Under the pieces are notes generated by a model. It had not been told where the DNA came from. It saw only the letters and a program-made list of their open reading frames with translations, and made no database searches. This document shows positions 10,850-22,707 of a stretch of DNA of 64,000 nucleotides, one piece after another. Origin of the DNA: Delphinus delphis (taxonomy: Eukaryota > Chordata > Mammalia > Artiodactyla > Delphinidae); the NCBI RefSeq assembly GCF_949987515.2, contig NC_082702.1, forward strand, positions 52,173,600 through 52,237,599. Direction: 5' to 3'. A program made the translations under genes and the position numbers. How positions within the stretch are numbered: the first letter of the stretch is position 1; each line of letters opens with the position of its first letter.

Positions 10850-11334
10850 CAGGACAGAAGGATGCCATTAGGAGGGCTCTGCTTGGTGGGTTCATCCACA
10901 GCACAGCAGCCAAGAGTGAGTTGGGCATTCATGGCAATTAAAGGGGGAAAGCAAAACTATGTATGCTATTGATTCATTCTATCAGGTGTTCTTTACAACA
11001 GCAGGGTTTTAAGTGAAAACCAAAACTTTTAAAATAAAAAAATACATTCATTATTAAATATCACCCAAAGTAGTCAAATTGGAAATGAACTTGGTATTAA
11101 GCTGAGAATGTTTGATGCTTGAGCTGATGAATGCAAACTCTGTTCATAAATAATTTCTCATAACCTTGGTAACCAGATTGTGCCTCTAAGGGAATTTAGA
11201 AGGAATGAATGTTAAGTTGTTTTCGCAGAAAATAAATAGCAGGAGTTGGTCAGAGCTGCAGAGCGCTCTGTGATGAGCTGCCCAGATCTCCTGTCAATGG
11301 AGGGCTGTTTTCCCAGTTGCCCAGGTGGTGTAGC

Positions 11335-11690
11335 CAGGAATGCAAGAGTCGCCTCTGTCAAGGTCATACCCTATCCTGGAGAGGCCGATATCTAAGAACA
11401 GATTGATGCATTGCCCAAGATCAAGACCTGGGCTTCTCAACCCAACTCAGGACAGTTCTAGAGCTCCCCAAGGGGTCCCCCAGCTGTCAGTGGGCTGCAT
11501 CCCAGCTTGACTTCTCCCCCTGCCCATCCTGCCTCCTTCCCTCCCTGCCCAGGGGCTGATCCCAGGCACTCCCTGGTAAACAACCTGCATACTTAACTCC
11601 ATCTCAGAGTCTGCTTCCCAGGAATGAACCTAAAGCTGAGGGACTTAACGTATTAATGTTAAATCCCTTGGGCAGATCAAAGACAGCAGG
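11335..11690 (+). repeat. Interspersed repeat, copy B of a pair
   Basis: Partner of 6765-7080: CAGGACAGTTCTAGAGC, TGCCCAGGGGCTGATCCCAG, AACTCCATCTCAGAGTCTGC. The flanking 10850-11335 shows nothing recognisable. Confidence 0.5.
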
Positions 11691-12204
11691 ATAAATGGGG
11701 CAACTATTACCTTTTTAAGTTTCATACCATCCTAACACGCTGAGAAGTATTGCTGTGTATAGGGGCGGTAGGGAATGTTGAAGGTTTCAGAGCTTTGTGA
11801 CAATGCATCCTTGTATTCATTTGTGCGCCCAGTCACTCATGAATGTTTGTTGAAGGCTACTATGTGTCAGATGTGATGCACGTATCAGAAAAATAATCAG
11901 AACTTTGTTGTCACAATTGGTTGCACAAATGGTTATAGTTTGATCTCGTTTCTATCCTCAGACCTGACTCATTGTCAGGCAGATCTGGGTTCGAATTCTG
12001 GCCCCTGGGAGGGAGGTGGCTTTGGACTAGTTAATTGCCCTCTCCGCTCCTCAACTTGCCTCCTCTGTAAAATGATAGAGGTGCTATGCAGTAAAGGGTG
12101 AATTCAGCAGGCTTGGGTTATCCAAACCCCACACATTCCAAAGCATGGACCGGTTTTGGCCAGCTCATGGAAGATAACCTCTAAGTCCTTGAAATAGCCT
12201 GCAT

Positions 12205-12725
12205 GATAAGAGTGTCTGACTATGTGGGGCCTTGGGCCACCCCAGGCAGTATGTGCTAACGATGTGATCTGTGGTGAGGGCTTTGGGCCACGCTCTGTCA
12301 GTCTGACCTAGGCAGGCATGGGGAGCAGTGGTTGCTGGAGACTAACTGAAGTCAGTCATGCAGGCTCCATACCTATGGGACTTACTCCCAAGAACACCGT
12401 GGGCACCAAGGCTCAGGGGAGCTTTCCTGGTTGGCTGTGCTTCACATGTGCTGTCACACGTCGTTGCTAGGAGAATTCATCTGTCCCTAGGACTCCACTG
12501 GGAGAGGAATATTAGAAGCTCTTGCCTGATCCCTCCTGGACCCTTTCCTTTGCTGATTTTAATTTGCACCATTTTCACTATAATAAACCATAATCGTAAG
12601 GATTTATTTATTTATTTATGGTTTATTATAATAAACCATAATCGTAAGGATAGTGGCTTTTTTAAGTTCTGTGAGTCCTAGCAAATCACTGAACTCGAGG
12701 GTCTTGGGGACTCTCAGCACAGTAC
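12205..12725 (+). repeat. LTR-like interspersed repeat, copy B, with internal duplication
   Basis: Partner of 3225-3700. It differs by a local duplication at 12579-12651 that creates a perfect palindrome (see the separate entry). Confidence 0.5.
12579..12651. repeat. Local 25-bp duplication with a 24-bp perfect palindrome
   Basis: The 25-base segment starting TATAATAAACCATAATCG occurs at 12579-12603 and again at 12627-12651. Between them, TTTATTTATTTA leads into TATGGTTTATTA/TAATAAACCATA (12617-12640), an exact inverted repeat with no spacer. All of it is direct reading of the sequence. Confidence 0.95.
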
Positions 12726-13006
12726 CTTCTCCTTGGGGCTATCATGAGCATTAAGTGGGGGTGGTACCTGGCACATAGTAAATTCTCAATAAGAGGTCAG
12801 TTTCATACTGCTCCTGATACTTTGATGAACAAGGACATTTTACTGGTCAAAAGGCTGAGGGGCCAGCTTATGTGAGATGACTCCAGGGGTCAAGGCCTGG
12901 ATTTGCAGCTGGCCCCTCAGCTCCCCACCTGGGCTCCATCCGCTGGAGCCCCTGCAAGGGGACACTCCTGTCCTCCCTCCTGCTGCTGGGGACTGTGCAG
13001 CCTCAC

Positions 13007-13237
13007 CTTGGCCTGATCCTGAGCGTCCTTCCTCCTCACCCAGATCACCACCAGCACGTAGGCCACACAGAGGCAGCCTACGGTGGTCACGACCACAGGG
13101 CTGTCCGCGAAGGTGGCAAAGAGCTCAGCGGCCTGGCGGACGTCCACGGCATTGGGCATGACCAGGAGCGTGCTTCCACAGAAGGTGAGGTGGTTGCAGA
13201 GGCAGTGTATCTGGGAGCGGGTGGTCCGTGGCCCCCC
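13007..13237 (-). pseudogene. PKD1L2: PKD1L2 exon: GPS cleavage motif and first transmembrane helix, acceptor apparently lost
   Basis: The frame GPRTTRSQIHCLCNHLTFCG, STLLVMPNAVDVRQAAELFA, then VVVTTVGCLCVAYVLVVIW and RRKDAQDQAK ends at donor GCCAAG/GTGAGG. HCLCNHLT is the GPS motif, cleaved between Leu and Thr, and the hydrophobic block is the first membrane helix with a basic cytoplasmic edge. The previous exon ends on a codon boundary, but no AG precedes this frame in the right phase: the sequence there is TTGCGGGGGGCC, and the nearest upstream AG (13257-13258 area) puts the motif out of frame. The start given is approximate. Confidence 0.85.
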
Positions 13238-15402
13238 GCAACCCCAGAGAGGCCCTGGTAGGGATATTCAGGGAGCACATCCCCACCCGCCCGAGCTCAA
13301 GTGGGGAGAACTGTGGGGGGGACACTGTCCTGGGGAGGGGCTGCGGAGGCTGCTGGGAGACCAGCTCCGGGATTCCTTTGGGCTTTTTTATTTAGTTAAG
13401 AATTAATTTTAAAATGCAGAGAATAATGTCTATAATAAGCATCTTTGCACCTGTCGTCCTCAGTGAGCAACTGTGTCCATCTTGCCAGTCTGCTTTGCCT
13501 TTTTTAGGTAAGAAGTATCACGGGTAAAATTGAAGTCCCTTCTGTCCGCCAGCCTCCAAAAGCAGCCGTCATCACCCATTTGGTGTGCGTCCTTACACTG
13601 CGTTCTCCCACCGGGTGCTCATTCACTGGACAGCTATTTGTCAGGTGCTCCTTCCAGGCTAGGCAATGGGCAAGGTGCTGAGAGGACATTCAGGGTGACC
13701 AACTCATCTCAGTTTGCCAGAGACTTTCCTGCTTCTCACACTGAAAGCCCCCTTAGTCCCAGGCAAACTGGGACAGTTGGTCATCTTACACTGAAGAGCA
13801 AAAAAAAAAAAGACGGAGGTTGGGGGAACCATGCAAGAAAAAGGGAAGGACAGATATTTAAATACTAAGCTGGTGTCTCAGCACCAGGAAAAAATGCTCT
13901 AAATTTTACTCACCTTAGATCGAGGCACCTGCGGCGCCCCCGTCCTGGGCTCATGCTTTGAAGAGTCCCAGTCTAGCCGTCCTCAGGCTGCGCCCTTCCG
14001 CACAGGATGAGGAGTCGGGGGCGGGGCGGGGCATGCCCACCACAGCACATACCACTCATCCAGGACTAGGGCGAGGTCCTAGGTGACCCCAAGAAAGATC
14101 CCCCGCTTAAATTTTGCACTCTGGATGCCTCACTTGCCTCACCTAGTCCTGGCCCTGGCACGCCCACTTTTAGACAGTGGTTTGGGGACCTGGACCTCAG
14201 AATTCCCTGTTACAGGGCCTGCCCGGACCCATTCCTCAGGGTCGTCCTTCTGTGGAGGACTGGCTACTGCTGTGGCCATCCCTGGGCACAAGGGTGGCAA
14301 AATGTGGGGAAACGGGGTGTGTAGATGGAACTTGGACACGAGGTCCCTGGCGGTGTGGGGAGTGCGGTTGGGGGAGGGAGGAGACAGGGATGAGGCAGGG
14401 CAGGGCCCCCATCCAGCTCTTAATTCATACTCTGCACTTAGGGGCAGTCCTTCCCTAAAGCCCCCAGCCAGCCTGCAATCCACCCAGGGCCATTTGGTGG
14501 GTAAAGATTTAATTCAAACCCGCAACCCAGCACTACCTTTTCATTCCAGGGTCCACAACGAGGTGGTAAGGTAGGAGGCAACAGAAAATACTGGCATGCG
14601 GAAAGTTCTGTGCCCAGCACCTGGTGAGGAAGAGCCCGCAGCAGCCCAAACATCCCCGCAGGTAATTCTTTTACCTTGAAATGAGCCACGGAGAGAGGCC
14701 GAGCCCTCCAACAGCTGTGGCGTCAACTGCTTTATTGACAGATTTCACATGGGTCTTAGTTCCATGTTTGCTCACCGTTTCCCAATCCTGGTCAGCATTT
14801 GGCATACAGCTGTGGGTCTTACAGGAACCCTTGGCACACCCAGGAGGGGTGGGGCTAGTTCAGAGAAGAACCCCAAGCAAGTACCAGTGACAAGACCATC
14901 TCAGCGCTGGGAGCCCAGGGACCAGACCTGATTTATGCCTAACATCTTTGCCCTCCTGGGTTTTCACAAAGACTTGGAGGACAGTGGCTTTCCCAGTCTT
15001 TTCCAGCATGAGAGTCCTTTTGAAAACCATAAATTAATCTGGAAAGACCAGAAAATTTTCATGAGATCCCCTCGTGACAGTAGTTTCACCTTTAGTATCC
15101 TTCGAGAAAAATGTACAAATAAGAATGCAGTTCTCAAACACCTTGCAATAATTCTGCATTTCCCCCCTGATAAAGTCTGCAGTTTACAGATTTGGAACTT
15201 TCTTTAGTTATTTTGAGAATACAGTGGTGGTTTTCCATCCAAACTTAGTGATCGCATTTACTTATTTTTTTTCCCCATTCACTTATTTATGGCTCCTCAA
15301 TGATCTCTGTATTGAGATCTCTGTATCAGCATCTATATAATGAGCATCAGGTACCCAATATTGGGCTAATATAATTTTGGCACTATAACACAGCTCCCAC
15401 AT

Positions 15403-15617
15403 TCTTTTTTTTTTTTTTTTTTTGCGGTATGCGGGCCTCTTAGTGTTGTGGCCTCTGCCGTTGCGGAGCACAGGCTCCGGCCGCGCAGGCTCAGCGGCCA
15501 TGGCTCACGGGCCCAGCCGCTCTGCGGCATGTGGGATCCTCCCTGACCGGGGCACGAACCCGTGTCCCCTGCATCGGCAGGCAGACTCTCAACCACTGCG
15601 CCACCAGGGAAGCCCCC
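15403..15617 (-). mobile_element. Cetacean CHR-type SINE
   Basis: Minus-strand copy: poly-T, then GCGGTATGCGGGCC through CCACCAGGGAAGCCC. Flanks CCCACATTCTTTT and CCCACCTTCTTTT look like a slightly diverged target-site duplication. Confidence 0.92.
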
Positions 15618-16434
15618 ACCTTCTTTTGTATACCCCACATTCATGTATGTGTGCATTAGTAGCTGTATACTCTTAATAACATAATAAGCACCTGGGAACC
15701 CATGACTCCACTCAAAAGCTAGGAACTTTCCAATAAGTTACGTTTAGCTAAGTGGTCCTCCCCCAATCCGTTCCCATGCTCCCCCTCAACCCAACCGCAT
15801 GCTGAAGCCTATGTCCATTGTTTTCCTTGATTTCCATTTTATATAGTTTTGTCTTCTCTATGCTCAGAGGGTCTAACACAGCAATCACTTTAATCTGTGG
15901 AGCACCTCCTATGTGCCAGGCACCACATTAAGTACTTTATACCCCTAACCTCGTCCAGGTCCCACCCTGTGGTAAGTGGCAGCCATCCTTTGTCCCCATT
16001 TGCAGATGGGAAAGTTCAGAGAGGTGGGGTGCCTTGTCCAAGGTCACCTTGCAAGTACTGATGACGTGGGATTGGACCCAAGTCTGTCTGATGGCAGAGC
16101 CAGTGCCACCAGCCCCTGCACCATCCTGTTCTGAGGCCTGGCCTTGGAAGGCAGGCTGCAGCGGGTATTCTGCCAGCAACGTGGGGAATCAGACAAGCTT
16201 TTCGTAGCGAGGACTCTAAAAGGTTGCAACACACCCAGGGTCTCGTTCACGAGGTACAAAGACCTGTGCTTCAGGTGTGGGGGACCCACTGTCTCTTGGA
16301 CATCTCAACGTGCCTTCGTCTCTTCTTGGCACTTTGAGGGGGGCTCCTTATGTGCGGCAGCTAGAAGCAGGAGTTGACAAGGAAGCCAAAGATGCAGCAG
16401 AAACAAACACGGAAGGAGCTTGGCTTTAAGTCCC

Positions 16435-16620
16435 CTTCTGTGGCTCTGCTGGGACCTGGCTTCTTACACTACTTATGACTGTTGTCATTGGACATATGTG
16501 CCATTTGCTTCTGTGTCCTCTGCTAGACTGAAAGCTCACTGGTTTTTCTCATCATTGTATCCCTATCAGTTGGCCTTGCATCTGGTGAATATTTGTAGAA
16601 TGAATGAAAGAAGGTATATG
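16435..16620 (+). repeat. L2 3' end fragment
   Basis: Shows GACTGAAAGCTCACTGG, CATTGTATCCCTATCAG and TTTGTAGAATGAATGAAAG, the usual L2 3' pattern. The rest of 13308-16435 and 16620-17100 holds no gene that I can see apart from the SINE. Confidence 0.6.
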
Positions 16621-17117
16621 GTGTAGGGGATGGAGACAGGTGTGTGACAAATTTCAACTAGATGTGGAGGTTGCTGTTCTTGGGGAGGGTATGGAAGTCC
16701 AACAGAGGGAGACTGAAAACATCTGCCACCCAAAGAAGGTGGCATTGGATTGGGCGATCGAAGGGTGAATCGGAGTTTTCCAGGCGGGATAGGGAAGAAG
16801 GGTGTCCTGGGGGAGACAGCAGCATATGCAAAGGCATGGAAGAAGGAAGGGGGACACTGATACCTCAGGGATGGCTTTTGATGGGCTCAAAGCCAATGTC
16901 TGTCACCAGGACAGTGTCATGGGCTTGGGTCCTTGGAGGCAGAGCTGAGCTGCCCTGAGACAGGGATCTGATTGCAATTAATAGGGCCCCATGCCTCCAA
17001 GGGCTCTGTGAGCTCTGGAGAAGCAGTGTGTCACGTCGCTTAGAGCTTTTGCTCTGGGGACAGACCTGGGTTTGAGTCTCAGCTCTACCACCTTCTTATT
17101 TGCTTCCCTTTCCTTAC

Positions 17118-17311
17118 CTGGCACCTGGAGTTGTCCCAAGTCCCCTGGACCTCATCCCAGAACACACAATGGGACAGGAAGGTGGTGATGCCAACTGTGA
17201 AGTCCCTGCCGGGGGCCGGCTCCAGGTCAGACTGGGGGATCACAGTCAGATAGTAGATGCCTTCTCCAAAATGCAGGTCCTCTGGGCTCAGGATCCATGT
17301 GGACAGCCCAT
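17118..17311 (-). CDS. PKD1L2: PKD1L2 exon: GAIN/GPS region, first part
   Basis: Using acceptor CTTCCTGAAG the exon is 194 nt and in phase with its neighbour: DGLSTWILSPEDLHFGEGIY, YLTVIPQSDLEPAPGRDFTV, GITTFLSHCVFWDEVQGTWD, NSRCQ, donor TGCCAG/GTAAGG. The CVFWDE motif is the first half of the GPS autoproteolysis site with its conserved Cys and Trp. Choosing an AG 28 bases upstream would bring in a TGA, so that alternative was rejected. Intact. Confidence 0.92.
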
Positions 17312-17499
17312 CTTCAGGAAGCGGGGGTCCGGATCAGTCTGAAGCCTCATGGAAACTGGACTAACATGACGGGAGAGGGGCACCAAGATGCCTTGGCAGG
17401 GAATCTGATCCTGATGGCCGCCCCGATGTCCTAGGAGTACCCTCTCCTCCTGAGACCAGGAGCATGGAAGAAGAGGCACTCCCAAGTCAGGGTGCTGAG

Positions 17500-17665
17500 C
17501 ACAGCTGCCAAGTCAGACTGACCAGGGCTCAAATTCTGACTCTGTCCCTTCTTGGCTGTGTGACTTTGGGCCAGTTACTTAACCTCTCTGTTTTATTCTT
17601 CTTCATCCCTAAGGGCTAGTATGAGGATTGTAATGAGTTCAGTTCTGTGAGTGCTTGTCAGCTTC
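17500..17665 (+). repeat. MIR SINE
   Basis: Contains GACCAGGGCTCAAATTCTGA and GTGTGACTTTGGGCCAGTTA with AACCTCTCTGTTTTAT, typical MIR core. Confidence 0.75.
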
Positions 17666-17848
17666 TTCAGGGCAAGTGTTCACCTAATATCACCTAGTAA
17701 TAGTAATAATACCACCAACAGAAATAAGCACTGAATGTAGCAAGTGTTTTTCTGTTTTTCTTTTTCCCTATGGCCCTGATTCTCAAGTTTTAAGCTGGTC
17801 ACATCCCCCAGGAAGCAGCTCAAGAAACTGGCCCAGTGGTGGGACTAC

Positions 17849-18071
17849 CTGGAACAGCCGTTGGCAGGAGGTGAGCTTGGGCGTCATCGCTGGTCACGCT
17901 GGGGTGGTAGCCGTAGCCCAGCCTGAGCATGAGTGGGATGTCAGGTCTCCAGTGCAGCTGGATCCCCAAAGCCACACCCCCTGAAGTCAGGTTCACCCAC
18001 AGAGCTTCAGGTCTGGTCAGGTTCAACACAGTTGGCTCGCTGTGTTCTTCTGAAAACTGAGGCAGCAGGAT
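17849..18071 (-). CDS. PKD1L2: PKD1L2 exon: GAIN domain
   Basis: Acceptor CTGATGACAG, donor TTCCAG/GTAGTC, 223 nt, open throughout. It begins ILLPQFSEEHSEPTVLNLTR, continues PEALWVNLTSGGVALGIQLH, WRPDIPLMLRLGYGYHPS and ends LLPTAVP. Two N-glycosylation sites and the LGYGYHP motif fit the membrane-proximal GAIN beta-sandwich. It leaves one base of a split codon, taken up by the next exon. Confidence 0.9.
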
Positions 18072-18189
18072 CTGTCATCAGAAACAGTCAAATCAAGGGT
18101 GTGCCAGGACAGGAATGCCAGTGAGCGTCAGGGCTGCTGGGCAGGGTGAGCCCCTGGGGACCCGAAATCCACCCTAAGCTCTGCTCTTT

Positions 18190-18665
18190 CCACTAGTTTC
18201 CGGGGGCTGCCGTGACAAATGACCACAAACCTGGTGGCTTGAAACAACACAGATTTATTCTCTTACAGTTCTGGATGCCAGAAGCCTAAAACCAGTCTCA
18301 CAGGGCTGCAGTTGGCAGGGCTAGTTCCTTCTGGAGGCTCCAGGGGAGAATCCCCTTCTTTGCCTATTCCAGCTTCTGGAGGTACCTGCAGTCCTTTGGC
18401 TCATGGCCCCTCCTTGCATCACCCAACCTCTTGCTTCTGTCATCAAATCACCTTTTACTTTTCTGGAGTCAACTCCCCCTCTGCCTGCCTCTTAAAAGGA
18501 CCTCTTGATGACACTGGGCTCACCCAGATAACCCAGGATCATCTCTATATTTCAGGATCTTTAACTTGAATCACATCTGCAAAGTCCCCTTTTGCTACGT
18601 CAGGTGACGTATTCACGGCTCAGGGATGAGGATGTGGATAGCTTGGGGACGTTTATTCAGCCAGT
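18190..18665 (-). mobile_element. MLT1-like MaLR LTR
   Basis: Minus-strand copy: GACAAATGACCACAAACCTG, GGTGGCTTGAAACAACAC, AGTTCTGGATGCCAGAAG, GGCTCATGGCCCCTCC and CACCCAGATAACCCAGGATC. Same family as 26685-27240 and 61045-61650. Solo LTR of an old non-coding MaLR element; no internal part. Confidence 0.7.
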
Positions 18666-18779
18666 ACTCATCGAGCTGTTCACCCCAGCTTGGGGCTGCA
18701 TCTGCACAGAAAGTGCACAAGGATGGCATATGAACTAGTGGTGGTGTCGATCAAAGAGTGGAACAAGTAAGATTAAGTT

Positions 18780-19090
18780 AGGAGCACAGGCCGCAGAGGC
18801 ACAGAGACCTCTGTTTGATCTTGGCTCTGCCCTGTATTAACTCTGGGACCTCTGACCAATTAACAGACCACTTTGAGCATCAGTTCCTTTTCTTTTTCTT
18901 TCGTTTTCTTTTTTTTTTTTTTTTTTGGCCTCACTGCACGACTTACGGATCTTAGTTCCGCGACCAGGGATCGAACCCAAGCCCTCAGCAGTGAAAACAC
19001 GGAGTCCTAACCACTGGACCGCCAGGGAATTCCTGAGCCTCAGTTTCTTGTCATCAGTAGAATACATAGACTCACGGAGACTATTCAGAA
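18780..19090. mobile_element. MIR split by a minus-strand CHR-type SINE
   Basis: MIR text GATCTTGGCTCTGCCCTG at 18817 resumes after the SINE as TGAGCCTCAGTTTCTTG. The SINE (about 18900-19034) runs from poly-T with GGCCTCACTGCACGACTTAC to GACCGCCAGGGAATTCC. TGAGCATCAGTTCC and TGAGCCTCAGTTTC flank it. Confidence 0.75.
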
Positions 19091-20732
19091 TGTCATCATG
19101 TACAAAATACTGAGTCAGGTGCCAGATACGCAGTAGTGCTCACCGATCAGTTGCTGCTACTCCTCTGCTTTTACTGTTACATTAGAATTTCTCACAACCA
19201 CTCTCCATTTAATCAGCTCTCCAGCTTAACTGATGCCCTCCATCCCCTTTTAAAAACAGACTGATTAATGCCCACCATGCACTTTTTATTTGCTCCTGGT
19301 GGCCCTCTACGGTAGACACAGGAATATGCCACCCAGCTCTCCCTTCTAGGAAGGACCTCCTACCCAGTCACAGGGAGTATGGTCAGCAGACAGCCTCCAG
19401 CTCTCAGCTCCTTTAGGGTCTGCCCTGAAGAATTTATTACTTATATTCCCTAGAAGCGGAGGACCTGCCATGCCACGCAGGGCCACAAGGGAAGCACCTG
19501 GTCAGGATGCAGGAACAGGCAAGGGGGAAAGCGTAGTCCACAGCTTTATTGGGGTTTCCACAGGAAAGGCAAGACAGGGCATAGAAAACAGCTTAGGATT
19601 GGCCAGTCTGAATAATTCCAGCAGACTTTGGCTATAGGGCTGGTCTCTAGTTGGTACCTGGCCCTGGGATGATTTGGGGCAGAGCTTGAATATTGGCCTG
19701 GTGTGTGAGTGAGATAAAGGGGGTGGTTGGGGTATAGACTCAGGACTGGTTGGCGTTCACATGAAAGGTGTGCCCTGGCAGAGCCCTTGCTCTCTCTGAG
19801 AACTGGCTGGCCCCGGGAGGGGCAGTCTCTCTCCACCAGCAAGGTTTCTAAGGTATCAAAACATCATAACATACAGAAGATAGCAAACACGATTGCTAGA
19901 GCCCTGGTGGCTGCTACTTGCTGCAGAGCCCCCTCTGGGTTGACTGAGCCTCTGTGGAGTCCGGATTGTAGTCTGACTTCTGTCCAATCCTGTTTTCTTT
20001 CTTCACTCGCCACAAGCATTGATCTCTAGCAAGCATCTTGCACCACAAACACCTTCTCAGTGCCGGCTTCCAGGGAACCCAACCTACAACATCTCTCTAG
20101 TAATCCTGGCAGCCCCTCCTACCTGTCAGGCTGTATGCTCAACAATAGACAGCTGTGTCTGATCCCACACCTGCTAACGTCCATCGTACTTGTGATTGTA
20201 AGGGTCTGTTTCGATGATAGCTCTCATAGAGTGATAAGTTAACAAAGTAGGAGTGTAAAAGAACTATTTGCATAAAAACTTAAGTTGAAGGCTTTGAGAA
20301 GACTCAATAAAGATGAGTGGGGAAAAATTGTTATTGAATTAGTCACTGATGAGAAAACTGTAGAAGATTAGAAAAAAAGTCATTAAAATCTCAAAAGAAT
20401 CTGAACTCGTACCAGTGTGCCTACATTTTTTATTCACTTTAAAGAACATCTAACCATGTTCAGGGGATGATTTATGTAGTGAAGATGATTAAAATTCCAA
20501 TCAACAGATTTAAAGAAACTTTCAGTTGTACACCTTAAGATTGATGATGACGTACATTTATAGTTTTACGTTAAAATACAATGCTTAAGGGAGGATAAAG
20601 ATCATTTTTAATGATTCTCTTCTTTAATCTTTTTCTTTTTTTTTTTCCCATAACCGACCAACTTTTGGTCCCAACCAAGTTGAAAAAGAAGACAGAAGCA
20701 CCTCCTGACTTCTGAGAGCACCCCAAGTCTAC

Positions 20733-20864
20733 CTTGATATCCTCCGACAGATTCTTCACAGGGATGAGCTGTCCACTAGGGCTGGTCAGAGGGAGGCCAC
20801 CAACAGTTCCACTGACATCGAAGTGACTTCGTGCTGGGAATGGGTTCTTTGGGAAACTCTTCAT
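20733..20864 (-). CDS. PKD1L2: PKD1L2 exon: GAIN domain
   Basis: Acceptor CTGGTTTCAG, donor ATCAAG/GTAGAC, 132 nt, on codon boundaries at both ends. It reads MKSFPKNPFPARSHFDVSG, TVGGLPLTSPSGQLIPVKNL and SEDIK, continuous with VPVDIR of the previous exon. The SxxxSGTVGGLxLxxPxGxxIPVxNL pattern is shared by polycystin-1 family GAIN domains. No lesion. Confidence 0.9.
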
Positions 20865-21538
20865 CTGAAACCAGGAACAAAGAGTGTCAGCCAAGGGCCC
20901 CGAAGGCCGGAAGGTGACTAGTTCCCTGTGTGAAGGATGAGGTTTCCTAAGATGGGATGGACAAGTGGCTCTTGCCCTGTGGGGTGACTGGGAGGGCCCC
21001 CCGCCTTTAGCTGCTGCTGTCTGTCCTGGTATGTGTCTTCCCTTCAGCATTGTGGCTTCAGAAAGCTGGGCCTAGAGACCCAATCGGACTTGTTACAGCT
21101 GAGCAGTTACTGGGCTATAAACAGTCTGAGCCTTTCTTCCTGCAAAGCCAGCAAGTCTCTAAGAGAAAGAAGTTTGTCTGCTTTCTCTGAGGCTCAAGGA
21201 GCAGAGAGTCAGATGTGCCCTAATTTGGGAATGGAAAGAGCCCTGAGTTTACTGTTTCCTAGCTATGGAACAAAGTCTGAAGAGCTTAATTTCCAATGAC
21301 TAACTAAACCAGGGCTGCTGGAGAAATTCCACAGCACAGTAGAAAGAGGATGGACTGGGGAGTCAGAGGCCTGCCACTTTGCTTGTGGCCTCAGGCAAGT
21401 CACTGAACCTCACCTGTAAAATGGGCATAATAATTCCATAATTGACAGGGTTGTTATCAACATAAATGAGCAAATATATGTGCAGGTGCTTTGCAAACTC
21501 TAAAGGGCTGTTCCCAGGGAGATTCCTTCCGTTGTTAC

Positions 21539-21665
21539 CCTTATGTCCACAGGCACCCTACCATCCTCCATGGAGCCAAGGGAGGGGGCAGCAGGCAGGG
21601 TGAAGGTCGCAGAGCTGGCAGCAGCAACGTGCACAGGGGAGCCTCGCTAACTCCGGGGCTGTATT
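21539..21665 (-). pseudogene. PKD1L2: PKD1L2 exon: GAIN domain, in-frame TAG
   Basis: With acceptor TGTGGAAAG and donor ATAAGG/GTAACA the exon is 127 nt and in phase on both sides. It reads IQPRS, a TAG stop at 21647-21649, then RGSPVHVAAASSATFTLPA, APSLGSMEDGRVPVDIR. The TFTLPA strand and VPVDI end suit the GAIN beta-sandwich. Since the frame is continuous on both sides, the stop is a nonsense mutation; I recall tryptophan (TGG) at that place in PKD1L2. Confidence 0.82.
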
Positions 21666-22707
21666 CTTTCCACAAGGTGAGAACAGAGGTGCCAGGAGAG
21701 AGGGGAGAAGGTCAGAGTCAGAGGAAGATCTGCCCACCTCTTGCTCTACAGGGATCCCGGCTTTAGCACCAGAGTGGGCGGCTCTTTTGTGATCCCTGTA
21801 GATAGTTCTGCGTATTTACATCAGTAGGAGCAACATAGAAGGCAGCCAATGTCTCCACTCTGGGCTGGCGGCTCCCTGAGGACAGGGCTGTGGCCAGCTT
21901 TGCCTACTGTGGCACCCCAGTGCCTAGAGCAGCGCCTGCCTCATGATGGTGGTCAATACGTATTTTGTTGAATGAATAAATGAGCTTGGCTGTAGACATT
22001 TCCCCAGACTTATCTCCCCTACCTACTTGACCTCTGATGTCATGGGCTCCCATAAAGCCATCTTTACTGGCCTTTGACCTCATCCCATCCGAGTAGGCTG
22101 GGGATCTGGTTTCAGACCCTAGTGCTGATCCGGATGCTGCTCTGGGAAACTGCCCCTGGGATCCAGGAGAGCACCCCTGGCAGGAGGAGCCAAGGGAGGG
22201 TGCTCGGAGCCGGGGGTCTCAGCGGTGCCTGCAGCGTCGTCCAGCCCACGACTGTCAGGAGGAGGGATGGAAGGGGGAGGGCATCCCCAGGTACTGGAGG
22301 AGGGCTCAGTGAGTGGTAGGCAGGAGCTCCACGGAGAAACTCCCAAGGCAAGTGCGTCCGGAATCCCCACAGGTCCACGGAGCAGCAGGCTTGCCAGACA
22401 CACTCTGGGTGAGGTTAAAAGTGGGCTAGTCCCCTTCATTCTGCTCCCTTACCCGCACAGCCCAACATGACCCGTCTCTCGGGACACATGTGTGGCTCTG
22501 ACACTGGCGTGGTGCTCACCACGTCCCTTCCTGTGCTGCACAAACACCCAACACGGGGACCTTCTCTTGGTGAAAAGCCCTTTCCACTCTAGGTCCCATC
22601 ACTTCCCCCACTGCCAGGCAGGTCTCCTGGGCTCTGCCTGTCACAGGGTCTTGGGATGTGGGTGTGGCATGAGCCAGGTCAGGGGATGCCACAGTGTAGC
22701 TGGTTAC

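Noticed and set aside
14010..14035. GC-rich GGGGCGGGGCGGGG tract as a promoter or CpG island
   Set aside because: It is a single Sp1-like run without a surrounding CpG-rich region, first exon or TATA context.
17311..17340. An upstream acceptor for the GPS exon that would add a TGA
   Set aside because: The AG at 17312-17313 gives the exact phase and expected residues without the stop, so no lesion is claimed here.
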